Shown in pieces: positions 17,125 through 25,746 of a stretch of DNA of 63,515 bases; positions within the stretch are counted from its first letter, which is position 1, and each line of letters starts with the position of its first letter. The translations under genes and the position numbers were made by a program. The DNA is from CAYSRC01 sp964433495 (lineage in GTDB: Bacteria > Bacillota > Clostridia > Oscillospirales > Ruminococcaceae): NCBI GenBank assembly GCA_964433495.1, contig CAYSRC010000008.1:1-63515 (forward strand), given 5' to 3'. The notes below the pieces were generated by a model that was not told the origin of the DNA, did no database searches, and was given only the letters and a program-made list of their open reading frames with translations.

Positions 17125-17418
17125 TGCGTTCTCCTGCCCCCGCAGGCACTGTCAAGAGGCGCGGCAAAGAACAGCGGTCAAAACAGTCATACCGGCCCCT
17201 TCGCACCGCTTTCGGGGCACGTAAACCGGCGAACATCAGCCAAAAACGCCGCCCCGCCTACAATGCAGTTGCACCGTTATCGGCGACAGGCGCATTACTG
17301 TTTGCATAAGAACAGATATCGTATCGACGCTCTTCCCTAACACGGTCGGATAGGAAATAGATGTGTGCATACAGACAAAAATTATTAAATGATGTGCAAT
17401 TCCGAGCAAAAAATATGC

Positions 17419-17447
17419 TTGACATTGGGACGAAAATGCACTATTAT
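17419..17447 (+). promoter_or_regulatory. Strong promoter of the small HTH gene
   Basis: Perfect TTGACA (17419-17424), 17 bp, TATTAT (17442-17447), 62 bp before the start codon. It is among the strongest vegetative promoters seen in the window. Confidence 0.8.
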
Positions 17448-17509
17448 GTGTGAAAGAGATAGAAAATTTAAATATTTGTACCTAAAAGAGTTAAAACAAG
17501 GAGACGGCT

Positions 17510-17962
17510 ATGAGCGACACCAAAATCTCAACGGCGGAAACAAAGCGAAGAACGGGGCTGGACGCGTCGGGAATCAGAAAAATCCGAAAGATTTATCAGG
17601 ATGAGGGGAAAATCGGGCGCTACGAATTGTTCACCGAAGATCAGGTCGACGAGATAAAGCGCATCGTTGCGTATCAGCGCAGCCACCCGCATTCATCGTA
17701 CAAAATAGCTTGTGACGCGATCAGAAGGGAAGCCGCTTTAAACAGGCTCATGGCAGAGGCCCCCGATGATTTCACCTGCGAGGCGTGCCTGACGATGGGT
17801 GAGGAAAAGGTCGATCACTTTTTTGAATGCTTTGTCGCGCTGGAGGATCTGCTGCGGGAATTTGACGAAGAGAGCGCCGAAATCTTAAAGAACCTTGAAT
17901 CCGCAATTCTCGCGAGGGTCGTTTTAAAAGCGCAAAAGGGCAAAACGCAGGGCAGCGTCTGA
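17510..17962 (+). CDS. MerR-like helix-turn-helix protein, function unknown
   Basis: A 150-residue soluble protein. Residues about 5-70 look like a MerR-type winged helix (STAETKRRTGLDASGIRKI, then RYELFTEDQVDEIKRI). The C-terminal half is acidic and helical, with a CEAC motif near residue 88, and could dimerise. AAGGAG precedes ATG. It stands alone between a strong promoter and a terminator, in a stretch with lower GC than its neighbours; 12-bp inverted repeats (TCGGATAGGAAA) flank it at 17345 and 18085. I do not recognise the target or family. Confidence 0.7.
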   Translation: MSDTKISTAETKRRTGLDASGIRKIRKIYQDEGKIGRYELFTEDQVDEIKRIVAYQRSHPHSSYKIACDAIRREAALNRLMAEAPDDFTCEACLTMGEEKVDHFFECFVALEDLLREFDEESAEILKNLESAILARVVLKAQKGKTQGSV

Positions 17963-18038
17963 GCCTGCCGAAGGAGAAACGATTGCAAGCTTTTGGGTCA
18001 GAGCCGGCATCCGCGGTATGAATGCGGGTTGCAAAAAA

Positions 18039-18073
18039 GGTGCAGCCCGTTTTTAGAGCTGCACCGTTTTCTT
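18039..18073 (+). terminator. Terminator after the HTH gene
   Basis: Stem GGTGCAGC/GCTGCACC with an 11-base loop, followed by GTTTTCTT. Confidence 0.75.
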
Positions 18074-18212
18074 GCAGAAAGGATTTTCCTATCCGACGCC
18101 CGCCGTCAACGCCCCCCGGCCTTTTTGCCGTGCGACTGCGGCAACCGCCGTCTGTCCGCCCGGCGCGGGCGCCGCGCGGCGTTCGATTCTTCCTCTGCGG
18201 GCCCACGCCCCT

Positions 18213-19046
18213 TTACGCGCCCTCGTACCCGATGAGCATCCCGTTCATCTCCGAGTAAAAGCAGCACAGACCGCTCGTGGGCATGACCTCGACGTCGGCG
18301 CCGTCAAAGCGGTACTCGATAAGCTCCTTGAGCGCGGCGGCGCCCTCGGGGTTGAAGCTGTGGGAGATGACCACCTTGCCGCCCTTGAAGCCGTCGAGCT
18401 CCATCTCGTCAACCATCTTGAGATAGCCCCGCTCGACGCCGCGGCATTTGTGCTTGGGGGCGAGGTTGCCGCCCTCGGCCCTGCACACGATGTGTATGCC
18501 GAGCACCCGCGACACCATGCCCGCGACCCTGCTCACCCTGCCGTTTTTGACAAAGTTGTCGATGCTGTAGAGCACAAAGGTCAGCCGTATCTTCTCGCGG
18601 TAGAGCACCGCGCGCCTGCTTATCTCCTCAAAGCTTCTGCCCTTGTCTATCCACTCGGCTATCTTGCGGACGATCATCGTCATGCCCGAGCTCGCCTGCC
18701 TCGAGTCGAGGATGAATATCCGCCGCCCGGGGTCGCGCTCAAGCGCGATGTCGCGCGCCGCCCTAAGGCTCGCAAACGACCCGGACATGCCCCCCGTTAT
18801 CGCGACCGCGTACACCTCGTCCGCGTCGCCGAACGCGTTCAGCCACTCGTCGGGCGAGGGGCACGCCGATCGGCTGGCCTGCGGATAGGCCGCCATCGCC
18901 TCCATCATCTCGCGCCTGTCAAGGGCGAAGTCGTCGACAAACGCCCTGTCCCCCACGATTATCTTGAGGGGAACCCTGCGAAACTCGGCCCCCTTACAAC
19001 TGAGTTCGGTGAGATCACACCCGGAATCGACCGCAATAACCTTCAT
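18213..19046 (-). CDS. DegV-family fatty-acid-binding protein
   Basis: A 277-residue DegV protein: VDSGCDLT at the N-terminus, TSQPS-like region here SRSACPSPDEW, AITGGMSGSFASLRAA and LDSRQASSGMTMIV are the standard blocks. The family binds a fatty acid; in Firmicutes such proteins (FakB) present it to a DhaK-type kinase FakA, which is not in this window. A clear 10-bp inverted repeat lies 18-45 bp upstream, suggesting regulation. Monocistronic. Confidence 0.92.
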   Translation of the reverse strand: MKVIAVDSGCDLTELSCKGAEFRRVPLKIIVGDRAFVDDFALDRREMMEAMAAYPQASRSACPSPDEWLNAFGDADEVYAVAITGGMSGSFASLRAARDIALERDPGRRIFILDSRQASSGMTMIVRKIAEWIDKGRSFEEISRRAVLYREKIRLTFVLYSIDNFVKNGRVSRVAGMVSRVLGIHIVCRAEGGNLAPKHKCRGVERGYLKMVDEMELDGFKGGKVVISHSFNPEGAAALKELIEYRFDGADVEVMPTSGLCCFYSEMNGMLIGYEGA

Positions 19047-19063
19047 TGCACTGCTCCTGCCTA

Positions 19064-19091
19064 AATCTAATATTTAATATTATATTAGATT
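19064..19091. promoter_or_regulatory. Inverted repeat upstream of degV, operator candidate
   Basis: AATCTAATAT, 8 bp (TTAATATT), ATATTAGATT. It overlaps several TATAAT-like sequences read on the minus strand, so a bound protein would block transcription of the DegV gene. Confidence 0.6.
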
Positions 19092-19177
19092 ATAACTTAT
19101 ATTATGAACGAATGCAACCTGCATTGACAAATTCAATATGCAAACGCTATAATTTGAACAGAGCAGCACAAAAGTGT

Positions 19178-19603
19178 CTATTTTTTGCACAGCAGCTGCA
19201 CCGCCGCGCCCGTCAACGCGCCGCCCGTGATGAGCGCGATGTTGAGCAGGGCGGCGTTGACCGAGATGCCGTCGCCCGAAAACGCGTTGACAAGCATCTC
19301 AAGCGCGAGGCCGACGAGGGTGCACGCGCCCAAAAACCAGCCGAATATCCGCCAGCCGACCAAAAAGGCCAGCAGGCACACGAGGAAGATCGGCAGGTAG
19401 ATGCGCTTGACCGCCGGCAGATCGATGTATCCTATCAGGCACACCCCGCCTATCCCTGCGGCGTACACCGCGGAAAAGACGCAGGCCTTTGCAATCCGTC
19501 CGCTCATCATCGACAAAATCAACTCCGATTTAAAGTATTTCCATAATACCATTTTATATGTGAACAAATATACAGCGCCGCCGGCACAAACGACTTTTTT
19601 CAC
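19178..19603 (-). CDS. Small membrane protein, function unknown
   Basis: 141 residues from a GTG, or about 110 from ATG at 19510, which has GGAG 12 bases upstream and starts just before the first membrane segment. Four hydrophobic helices are visible (around IAKACVFSAVYAAGIGGV, IYLPIFLVCLLAFLVGW, FLGACTLVGLALEMLV and LLNIALITGGALTGAAV). The layout resembles small holin-like or phage-type membrane proteins, but no family is recognised. It is transcribed away from the TetR gene and towards degV. Confidence 0.65.
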   Translation of the reverse strand: MKKVVCAGGAVYLFTYKMVLWKYFKSELILSMMSGRIAKACVFSAVYAAGIGGVCLIGYIDLPAVKRIYLPIFLVCLLAFLVGWRIFGWFLGACTLVGLALEMLVNAFSGDGISVNAALLNIALITGGALTGAAVQLLCKK

Positions 19604-19800
19604 GGTCTGCGTGTTGCCTGCCGCCGCGCGGTGTGATAAAATGATAAACAGTCAAAACAGCGCCGCGACAGCTTCACTGCAATGAGGAGGCCGCACGCCT
19701 CACCGCGTGAGCTTTTGTCCGCAAAATGCGCCCGCACACCCGACAGCCGCCAACCATAGGCGGCTCAACCCCGCCGCCCTCCCCGAGGATCGAATGCGCC

Positions 19801-20337
19801 ATGTCTGACTCAAACATAACAAAAAACGCGCTTGCATCGGCGCTTAAACAGCTCATGCTCGAGTCGCCGTTCAACAAGATCAGCGTCGGCGACATATGCG
19901 AGCGCTGCCACCTCAACCGCAAGAGCTTTTACTACCATTTCAAGGACAAATACGACCTTGTGAACTGGATCTTCACCACCGAGTTTATGGCCGAGCTGAG
20001 CACCGCCGAGTGCGTCACCTCCGAAAGCCTTCTGCTCGCGGTGTGCCGCTATCTCGACGCAAACCGCGCCTTCTACCGCCGCGCGCTCGAGATAAAGGGG
20101 CAAAACTCGCTCTATGAGTATTTTCGCGAGGGCATCGAGCCGCTCGCCAACGAGTACGCGAGCGAGCGCATCCCCGACCGGGAGTCGCGTGATTTCTACG
20201 TCACCTTTTACTGCGACGCGTTTATGGCGGCCATCGAGCGCTGGGTGTTCGAGCAAAGGCCGCTGCCCCCCGAGCGCTTTGTCGAGCTGCTCAGCAACTG
20301 CATCCGCGGGCTGACGTCGGTTCTGCCGACCGAGTGA
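19801..20337 (+). CDS. TetR-family regulator, DhaS-like
   Basis: 178 residues from ATG at 19801. The N-terminal HTH is typical: LKQLMLESPFNKISVGDICE and HLNRKSFYYHFKDKYDLVNW. The C-terminal domain (YLDANRAFYRRALEIKGQNS..) fits the TetR_C type found in dihydroxyacetone-kinase regulators such as DhaS. No dha genes are adjacent. The divergent partner is a small membrane protein, its likeliest local target. The frame extends upstream to 19726 without ribosome-binding support. Confidence 0.88.
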   Translation: MSDSNITKNALASALKQLMLESPFNKISVGDICERCHLNRKSFYYHFKDKYDLVNWIFTTEFMAELSTAECVTSESLLLAVCRYLDANRAFYRRALEIKGQNSLYEYFREGIEPLANEYASERIPDRESRDFYVTFYCDAFMAAIERWVFEQRPLPPERFVELLSNCIRGLTSVLPTE

Positions 20338-20396
20338 GCCGGCGGCAGTAAGGGCCGCCGGCGCCCCGCCGTTTCACAGGGCTAAGATAAAATAAA

Positions 20397-20424
20397 GGGG
20401 CCGCCCCGAACGGGGCGGCCCCTT
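20397..20424. terminator. Terminator after the TetR gene
   Basis: Perfect 11-bp stem GGGGCCGCCCC with a 4-base loop, followed by TTCC; the T run is short. Confidence 0.7.
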
Positions 20425-20477
20425 CCCTGTCTGATGTCTGAAAACCGCTTTCTATAGTCGGCTCTTGCCCTTAGGCT

Positions 20478-20624
20478 CCCTTGTGTAAAGGGGGCTGTCG
20501 ACGCAGTCGACTGAGGGATTGACTGCGCAGAGTTTTATCGTCTAAAATGTGCTTTATGTTACGCCCTTAGCTCGCTCGGTCAATCCCCCCGGCACTTCGT
20601 GCCACCCCTCTTTACACAAGGGGG
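20478..20624. mobile_element. MITE-like element with terminal inverted repeats
   Basis: 147 bp bounded by CCCTTGTGTAAAGGGG and CCCCTCTTTACACAAGGGG. Inside, GAGGGATTGAC and GTCAATCCCCC form a second inverted pair around a core with the minus-strand words GAGCTAA, CGTAACATAAAGCA and TAGACGA. The same core recurs at 55990-56100 and, more diverged, at 51690-51795. It has no coding capacity. Confidence 0.75.
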
Positions 20625-21110
20625 ACCTGGGATACAACGAACCTTAAAGCTTACACTCGTTTCTTGGGTGGCTTGCCCTTAAGCTTCCCCCGTGGGGGGG
20701 GGGAAGCTGTCAGCGTCAGCTTCGGGTTCCCTTCAATGTCGAATGACATTGAAGGGGGAGGACGAGCGGCGGAGTGGGCGGATGTTTGCGCCCTGCGCAA
20801 ACGCAGCTTAACGCAGCCCGCGAGGACGAGATGAGGGGTTAGCTGAGCCTCCCGGTTTAACTTCGGCCCGCCCAAAACAGCAGGCCCTCTGACCCCTCAT
20901 CCACCGCGGGGCGGTCCCCCTTCCCCCCACGGGGGAAGGTTTCCGAGACCTAAAGCTTATGCCCATCCATCGGGCTGAGGGCCTTGAGCCTCCCCTGCCG
21001 AACGCAATCGGTATGGGAGGCGTTGGGCTCGCAGCATGACCTCAAGCTTTTCCGCGCCGACACGGCGTTTTCTGCCCCTTGCCTTTAACGAGGGACTTCG
21101 GCCGCCACCC
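20625..21110. repeat. Repeat block with the 237-bp dispersed element, copy 2
   Basis: The element at 20709-20944 matches copy 1 (3237-3473) almost base for base. It is preceded by the palindrome CTTCCCCCGTGGGG...GGGGAAG, and its right end carries CCTTCCCCC/GGGGGAAGG, so palindromes cap both ends. Homology continues beyond the right cap (CTAAAGCTTA..CCATCCATCGGG). No gene. Confidence 0.8.
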
Positions 21111-21115
21111 CCGCG

Positions 21116-23053
21116 TCAATCGAGCTCGAGCGCGCCGGTATACAGGCGGTAGTAGGTGCCGTGCTCGTTTATCAGCTCGCGGTGGTCGCCGCGCTCGATG
21201 ATCCTGCCGTGCTCAAGCACCATGATGGCGTCCGAGTTGCGCACGGTGCTGAGGCGGTGGGCGATGACAAACACCGTCCGCCCCACCATCAGCGCATCCA
21301 TGCCCCGCTGCACGATGGCCTCGGTGCGGGTGTCTATCGAGCTCGTCGCCTCGTCGAGGATCATCACGGGCGGGTCGGCCACCGCCGCCCGCGCGATGCT
21401 CAGCAGCTGCCGCTGCCCCTGCGACAGGCTCGCGCCGTTGCCGCCGAGCTCGGTGTCGTACCCGCTCGGCAGGCGGGTGATAAAGTCGTGCGCGCCCGCG
21501 AGCTTGGCCGCCCTTATGCAGTCCTCGTCGCTCGCCTCAAGCCTGCCGTAGCGGATGTTCTCCATCACGGTGCCGGTGAACAGGCTCACGTCCTGAAGCA
21601 CCATGCCGAGGCTTCGGCGCAGATCGGCCTTCTTTATCTTGTTGATGTTTATCCCGTCGTACCGTATCTTGCCGTCGGCGATGTCGTAAAAGCGGTTGAT
21701 GAGGTTGGTTATCGTCGTCTTGCCCGCGCCCGTCGAGCCGACAAACGCCACCTTCTGCCCCGGCTTCGCGTACAGCGAGACGTCCTCGAGCACCGTCTTT
21801 TTGCCGTCGTATGAGAAGTCGACGTCAAACATCCGCACGTCGCCCTCAAGCTTTGTGTAGGTGACGGTCCCGTCCGCCGCGTGCGGGTGCTTCCACGCCC
21901 ACACGCCGGTGCGCTCGTCCGACTCGCTCACCGTGCCGTCGTCCGATACCTTCGCGTTGACAAGGGTCACGTAGCCGTCGTCGACCTCGGGCTGCTCGTC
22001 GATAAGGCCGAACACCCTGTCCGCACCCGCGAGACCCATGACGATCGAGTTGACCTGGTTGGAGACCTGGCTGATGTTGCCCGAGAACTGCTTGGTCATG
22101 TTGAGAAACGACACGACGATGCTGACGCTGAACGCAAGGCCCGAGAGGCTGAGGTTTTGCGCCCCCGCCGCGAGCAGCACGCCGCCTGCGACCGCCACCG
22201 CGACATAGGTGATGTTGCCGCCGATGTTGTGCAGGATCGGCATCAGCATGTTGGCGTAGCGGTTGGCCTTGGTGGCGTTGTCGCACAGCTCGTCGTTGAG
22301 GCGGTCAAAGTCGCGCTTCGCCTCCTGCTCATGGCAGAACACCTTGACGACCTTTTGGCCGTTCATCATCTCCTCGATGAAGCCCTCGGTCTTCCCGAGC
22401 GACTGCTGCTGCTTCAAAAAGTACTGCGACGAGCCGCCGCCTATCTTTTTGACCGCAAGCATCATGAACGCGACGCCCACAAACACCACGAGCGCGAGCC
22501 ATACGCTGTAGTAAAGCATGATCCCGAAACAGGTCAGCACAATCACCGACGAGGACACAAGGCTCGGCAGGCTCTGGGAGATAAGCTGTCTGAGCGTGTC
22601 GATGTCGTTGGTATAGTAGCTCATGACGCTCCCGTGGTCGTGGGTGTCAAAGTACTTGATCGGCAGCTTCTGCATGTGCGAGAACATCCGCTCGCGCAGC
22701 TTGGCGAGCGAGCCCTGGGTGATGATCGCCATCAGCTGGTTGTAGATGAGCCCGGCGACGAGGCTCAAAGCATAGAACAGCGCGAGCAGCGCCACCGGCG
22801 ACAATATCCTTCCGCCGACGCCCTGCCAGTCGCCCGCGTCCACCGCGCCCTCGACGGCGGCGATGACGTTCTGCATGAAGATCGACGGCAGCGAGCTCAC
22901 GACCGCGTTGAACAGGATGCACACCACGACAACGGGCAGCATGACGGGATAAAACCCGAACAGGGTGCGCACAAGGCGCATAAAGGTGCCCTTTTTGGCC
23001 CGAACGCGGGGGCCCGCCATCGGCCCGCGCGGGCCTCTCATGTTATTCGCCAT
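21116..23053 (-). CDS. ABC multidrug exporter half-transporter, subunit with canonical ATPase
   Basis: 645 residues from ATG at 23053, which has GGAGG eight bases upstream (a GTG in frame lies 9 bp earlier). An N-terminal six-helix exporter domain is followed by an ATPase with Walker A GSTGAGKTT, a signature SLSQGQRQ and Walker B VMILDEATSSIDTR with the catalytic Glu. An extra stretch of about 60 residues lies between the membrane domain and Walker A. It overlaps its partner gene by 11 bp and probably forms a heterodimer with it. Substrate unknown. Confidence 0.93.
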   Translation of the reverse strand: MANNMRGPRGPMAGPRVRAKKGTFMRLVRTLFGFYPVMLPVVVVCILFNAVVSSLPSIFMQNVIAAVEGAVDAGDWQGVGGRILSPVALLALFYALSLVAGLIYNQLMAIITQGSLAKLRERMFSHMQKLPIKYFDTHDHGSVMSYYTNDIDTLRQLISQSLPSLVSSSVIVLTCFGIMLYYSVWLALVVFVGVAFMMLAVKKIGGGSSQYFLKQQQSLGKTEGFIEEMMNGQKVVKVFCHEQEAKRDFDRLNDELCDNATKANRYANMLMPILHNIGGNITYVAVAVAGGVLLAAGAQNLSLSGLAFSVSIVVSFLNMTKQFSGNISQVSNQVNSIVMGLAGADRVFGLIDEQPEVDDGYVTLVNAKVSDDGTVSESDERTGVWAWKHPHAADGTVTYTKLEGDVRMFDVDFSYDGKKTVLEDVSLYAKPGQKVAFVGSTGAGKTTITNLINRFYDIADGKIRYDGININKIKKADLRRSLGMVLQDVSLFTGTVMENIRYGRLEASDEDCIRAAKLAGAHDFITRLPSGYDTELGGNGASLSQGQRQLLSIARAAVADPPVMILDEATSSIDTRTEAIVQRGMDALMVGRTVFVIAHRLSTVRNSDAIMVLEHGRIIERGDHRELINEHGTYYRLYTGALELD

Positions 23054-24788
23054 CTTCCTCACCTCCGCTCACCTGCGAGGTATAGACCTCGCGGTAGATG
23101 TCGCTCTTTTCGAGCAGCTCGTCGTGAGTCCCGACGGCCGCTATCCTGCCGCCGTCCATCACGACAATTCGGTCGGCGTCCTGCACCGACGCGATGCGCT
23201 GTGCGATGATGATCTTGGTCGTCTCGGGGATGTACTCGGCGAGACCCTTTCGGATAAGCGCGTCGGTCCGCGTGTCGACCGCGCTCGTCGAGTCGTCCAA
23301 AATCAGGATCTTGGGCTTTTTGAGCAGGGCCCGCGCGATGCACAGCCGCTGCTTCTGCCCGCCCGAGACGTTTGTGCCCCCCTGCTCGATGTGGGTGTCG
23401 TACCCCTCGGGCAGCGAGCGGACAAAGTCGTCCGCCTGCGCGAGGCGGCACGCCTCGCGCAGCTCGTCGTCGGTCGCGTCCTTGCTGCCCCAGCGCAGGT
23501 TTTCCTTCACGGTGCCGGAGAACAGCTCATTCTTCTGAAGCACCACCGCGACCGCGTCGCGCAGCGCCTCGAGGTCATATTCGCGCACGTCCCTGCCGCC
23601 GACCCTGACGCAGCCCTCGCTTGCGTCGTACAGCTGCGGGATGAGCTGGACAAGGCTCGACTTGGACGAGCCCGTCCCGCCGATGACGCCGATCACCTCG
23701 CCCGAGCGGATGTGCAGATCGATGCCCGAGAGCGCCGGCTTTTCGGCGGTCTCGGAGTATTTAAAGCCGACGTTCTCAAAGTCGACCGAACCGTCCGCGA
23801 CCTCTTTCACGGCATTTTCGGGGCTCGTCACGGTGCTCTTCTCATTCAGCACCTCGACGATCCTCTTGGCCGACTCGGCCGACATGGTGAGCATGACGAA
23901 GATCATCGAGAGCATATTGAGGCTCATCAAAATCTGGAAGCTGTAGGACAGCAGCGACGACATCTGCCCGACGTCGAGGTCGAGCCCGCGCGAGGTGATG
24001 ACGGTGTAGGAGCCGAACGACATCACGAACACCATAACGCCGTACATACAGAACTGCATCACCGGGTTGTTGAGCGCGAGGATGCGCTCGGCGCGGGTGA
24101 AGTCGCGCCGGACGTCGTCGGTGGCGTCGCTGAACTTTTTGCACTCAAAGTCCTCGCGCACGAAGGATTTCACCACCCGCATGCCCCGGATGTTCTCCTG
24201 CACCGAGGCGTTGAGCCTGTCGTACTTTTTGAACACCCGTTTAAACAGCGGCATCGTCTTTTTGATGATCAAAAACAGCGACGCGCCGAGGATGGGGACG
24301 GTCACCAAAAAGACAAGCGCCATCCTGCCGCCCATCACAAAGCCCATCGCAAAGGAGAAGATGAGCATCAGCGGGCTTCGCACCGCGGTGCGGATGAGCA
24401 TCATGAACGCGTTCTGCACGTTGGACACGTCGGTCGTCAGCCTCGTCACAAGGCTTGAGACCGAAAACCTGTCGATGTTGCCGAACGAATAGTCCTGTAT
24501 GCGCTCGAACATGTCGTGCCGCAGGTTGCGCGCAAAGCCGCAGCTCGCCTTTGCACAGGCCGAGCCCGCAAACGCGCCGAACAGCAGCGACACCGCCGCG
24601 AGCGCGAGCAGGACGGCGGCATAGCGGCAGATGACCGGCAGCTCGCACCCCGCCCGTATGTCGTTGACAAGCTTTGCCGTCACAAACGGGATAATGCACT
24701 CGGCGACGACCTCGCCCGTCACCAGCACGGGCGCGAGCACTGCGGAGGTTTTATATTCGCGTATGCTCTTTGCCAAAGTCTTTATCAT
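23043..24788 (-). CDS. ABC multidrug exporter half-transporter, subunit with degenerate ATPase
   Basis: 581 residues: six-helix exporter domain, then an ATPase with Walker A GGTGSSKSS (Gly-Lys changed to Ser-Lys), signature VSGGQKQRLCIARAL, and Walker B ILILDDSTSAVD, in which the catalytic Glu is Asp. This is the pattern of heterodimeric exporters such as BmrCD or TM287/288, where one nucleotide site is weak. It follows the MarR gene and precedes its partner, with an 11-bp overlap. Confidence 0.93.
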   Translation of the reverse strand: MIKTLAKSIREYKTSAVLAPVLVTGEVVAECIIPFVTAKLVNDIRAGCELPVICRYAAVLLALAAVSLLFGAFAGSACAKASCGFARNLRHDMFERIQDYSFGNIDRFSVSSLVTRLTTDVSNVQNAFMMLIRTAVRSPLMLIFSFAMGFVMGGRMALVFLVTVPILGASLFLIIKKTMPLFKRVFKKYDRLNASVQENIRGMRVVKSFVREDFECKKFSDATDDVRRDFTRAERILALNNPVMQFCMYGVMVFVMSFGSYTVITSRGLDLDVGQMSSLLSYSFQILMSLNMLSMIFVMLTMSAESAKRIVEVLNEKSTVTSPENAVKEVADGSVDFENVGFKYSETAEKPALSGIDLHIRSGEVIGVIGGTGSSKSSLVQLIPQLYDASEGCVRVGGRDVREYDLEALRDAVAVVLQKNELFSGTVKENLRWGSKDATDDELREACRLAQADDFVRSLPEGYDTHIEQGGTNVSGGQKQRLCIARALLKKPKILILDDSTSAVDTRTDALIRKGLAEYIPETTKIIIAQRIASVQDADRIVVMDGGRIAAVGTHDELLEKSDIYREVYTSQVSGGEEDGE

Positions 24789-25006
24789 GTGTCTTCTTTA
24801 CAACTCCTTTCATCTGCTCTGCCCATACGCTTTGCCCCGAAAACCGCCGACCTCCCGTGACCGAAGGTGCAGCACCATTTTAGGACATAAGGGACATTTT
24901 ATGGCAGCACACTAACAAGTTTTTCGCCCCGCGCGCAGGCGGCCTCGGGGCCTCTCGTCCCGCGGGCCGAGAGACCCGCTCTGTCCCCGACGCAAGCGCC
25001 CCTCTG

Positions 25007-25459
25007 CTAATCGTCGAGGTTTCCCAGCATCGTCTCGATCGTCTCGTAAAACAGCATAAGCTGGCCCTCGCTTATGTTCCGCTTGAGGCAGTCCTCGATT
25101 TCGGCCACGGCGCGCTTGACGTGCCTGTGTATCTCGTCCGCCCGTTCGGTCGGCTCAAGGCTCTTGAGACGGCCGTCGCTCGAGACGCTTTCACGGCGTA
25201 TCAGGCCGTTTTTCTCCAGATTGTTGAGTATGTTCGTCACCGTCGAACGGCTGAGTGCAAACTCGGTCTCAACGTCCCTTTGGTACACGGCCCTGCCGCT
25301 CTCGGCGCGGCGCTCGATAAAGTGCATTATGCGCCCCTGCACGCCGGTGATGCCGAACTCCGCAAGGGTGCGGTCGATGCGCTTGCGCGTTTTTCGCGAA
25401 AGCATGTTCACCAGCCTGCCGATATCCCTTTCCGACTGTGCGGAGATATCCCTGTCCAA
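25007..25459 (-). CDS. MarR-family transcriptional regulator
   Basis: 150 residues from a TTG nine bases after AGGAGG; the frame also has a TTG at 25477. The winged helix is clear: GITGVQGRIMHFIERR, YQRDVETEFALSRSTVTNIL and GLIRRESVSSDGRLKSLEPT. An 18-bp palindrome at 25482-25499 lies directly upstream. The gene leads the two ABC genes in the same direction (218 bp gap), so it most likely represses the exporter and itself. Confidence 0.92.
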   Translation of the reverse strand: MDRDISAQSERDIGRLVNMLSRKTRKRIDRTLAEFGITGVQGRIMHFIERRAESGRAVYQRDVETEFALSRSTVTNILNNLEKNGLIRRESVSSDGRLKSLEPTERADEIHRHVKRAVAEIEDCLKRNISEGQLMLFYETIETMLGNLDD

Positions 25460-25481
25460 GATCCGCCGCCTCCTCAAAAAT

Positions 25482-25499
25482 TTGTTAGTACACGAACAA
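25482..25499. promoter_or_regulatory. Palindromic operator candidate for the MarR regulator
   Basis: TTGTTAGTACACGAACAA is a dyad of the form TTGTTnGTnnACnAACAA, placed just before the ribosome binding site of the MarR gene. Size and position fit MarR autoregulation. Confidence 0.65.
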
Positions 25500-25632
25500 T
25501 ATTTTAGTTGTTATCGACGCAGTTGTCAATAGCATATTTATATTTTTTTCTGTGCGGGAGCCCGTTCTTCCCGGCTGAAGCCGAAAACGCGGCCGGGACG
25601 GCCTGTCGCTGCCATGCCGTACATCCGCACAC

Positions 25633-25671
25633 AAAAAGACGCCGGGGCGTGCCGATGCCCCGGCGTCTTTT
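25633..25671. terminator. Bidirectional terminator downstream of the PrsA-like gene
   Basis: Stem AAAAGACGCCGGGGC/GCCCCGGCGTCTTTT with an 8-base loop, with A and T runs at both sides. Confidence 0.93.
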
Positions 25672-25746
25672 GCGTCATCTTCAGTTTTTTCGGTTCACAG
25701 TCAATCGCCCCGCGCCGCGCAGACACCGCGGCCCCCGTCCGTCCTT

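Noticed and set aside
17269..18068. Direct repeat TGCACCGTT on both sides of the HTH gene as att sites
   Set aside because: The right copy is part of the terminator stem, the match is only nine bases, and no integrase is present.
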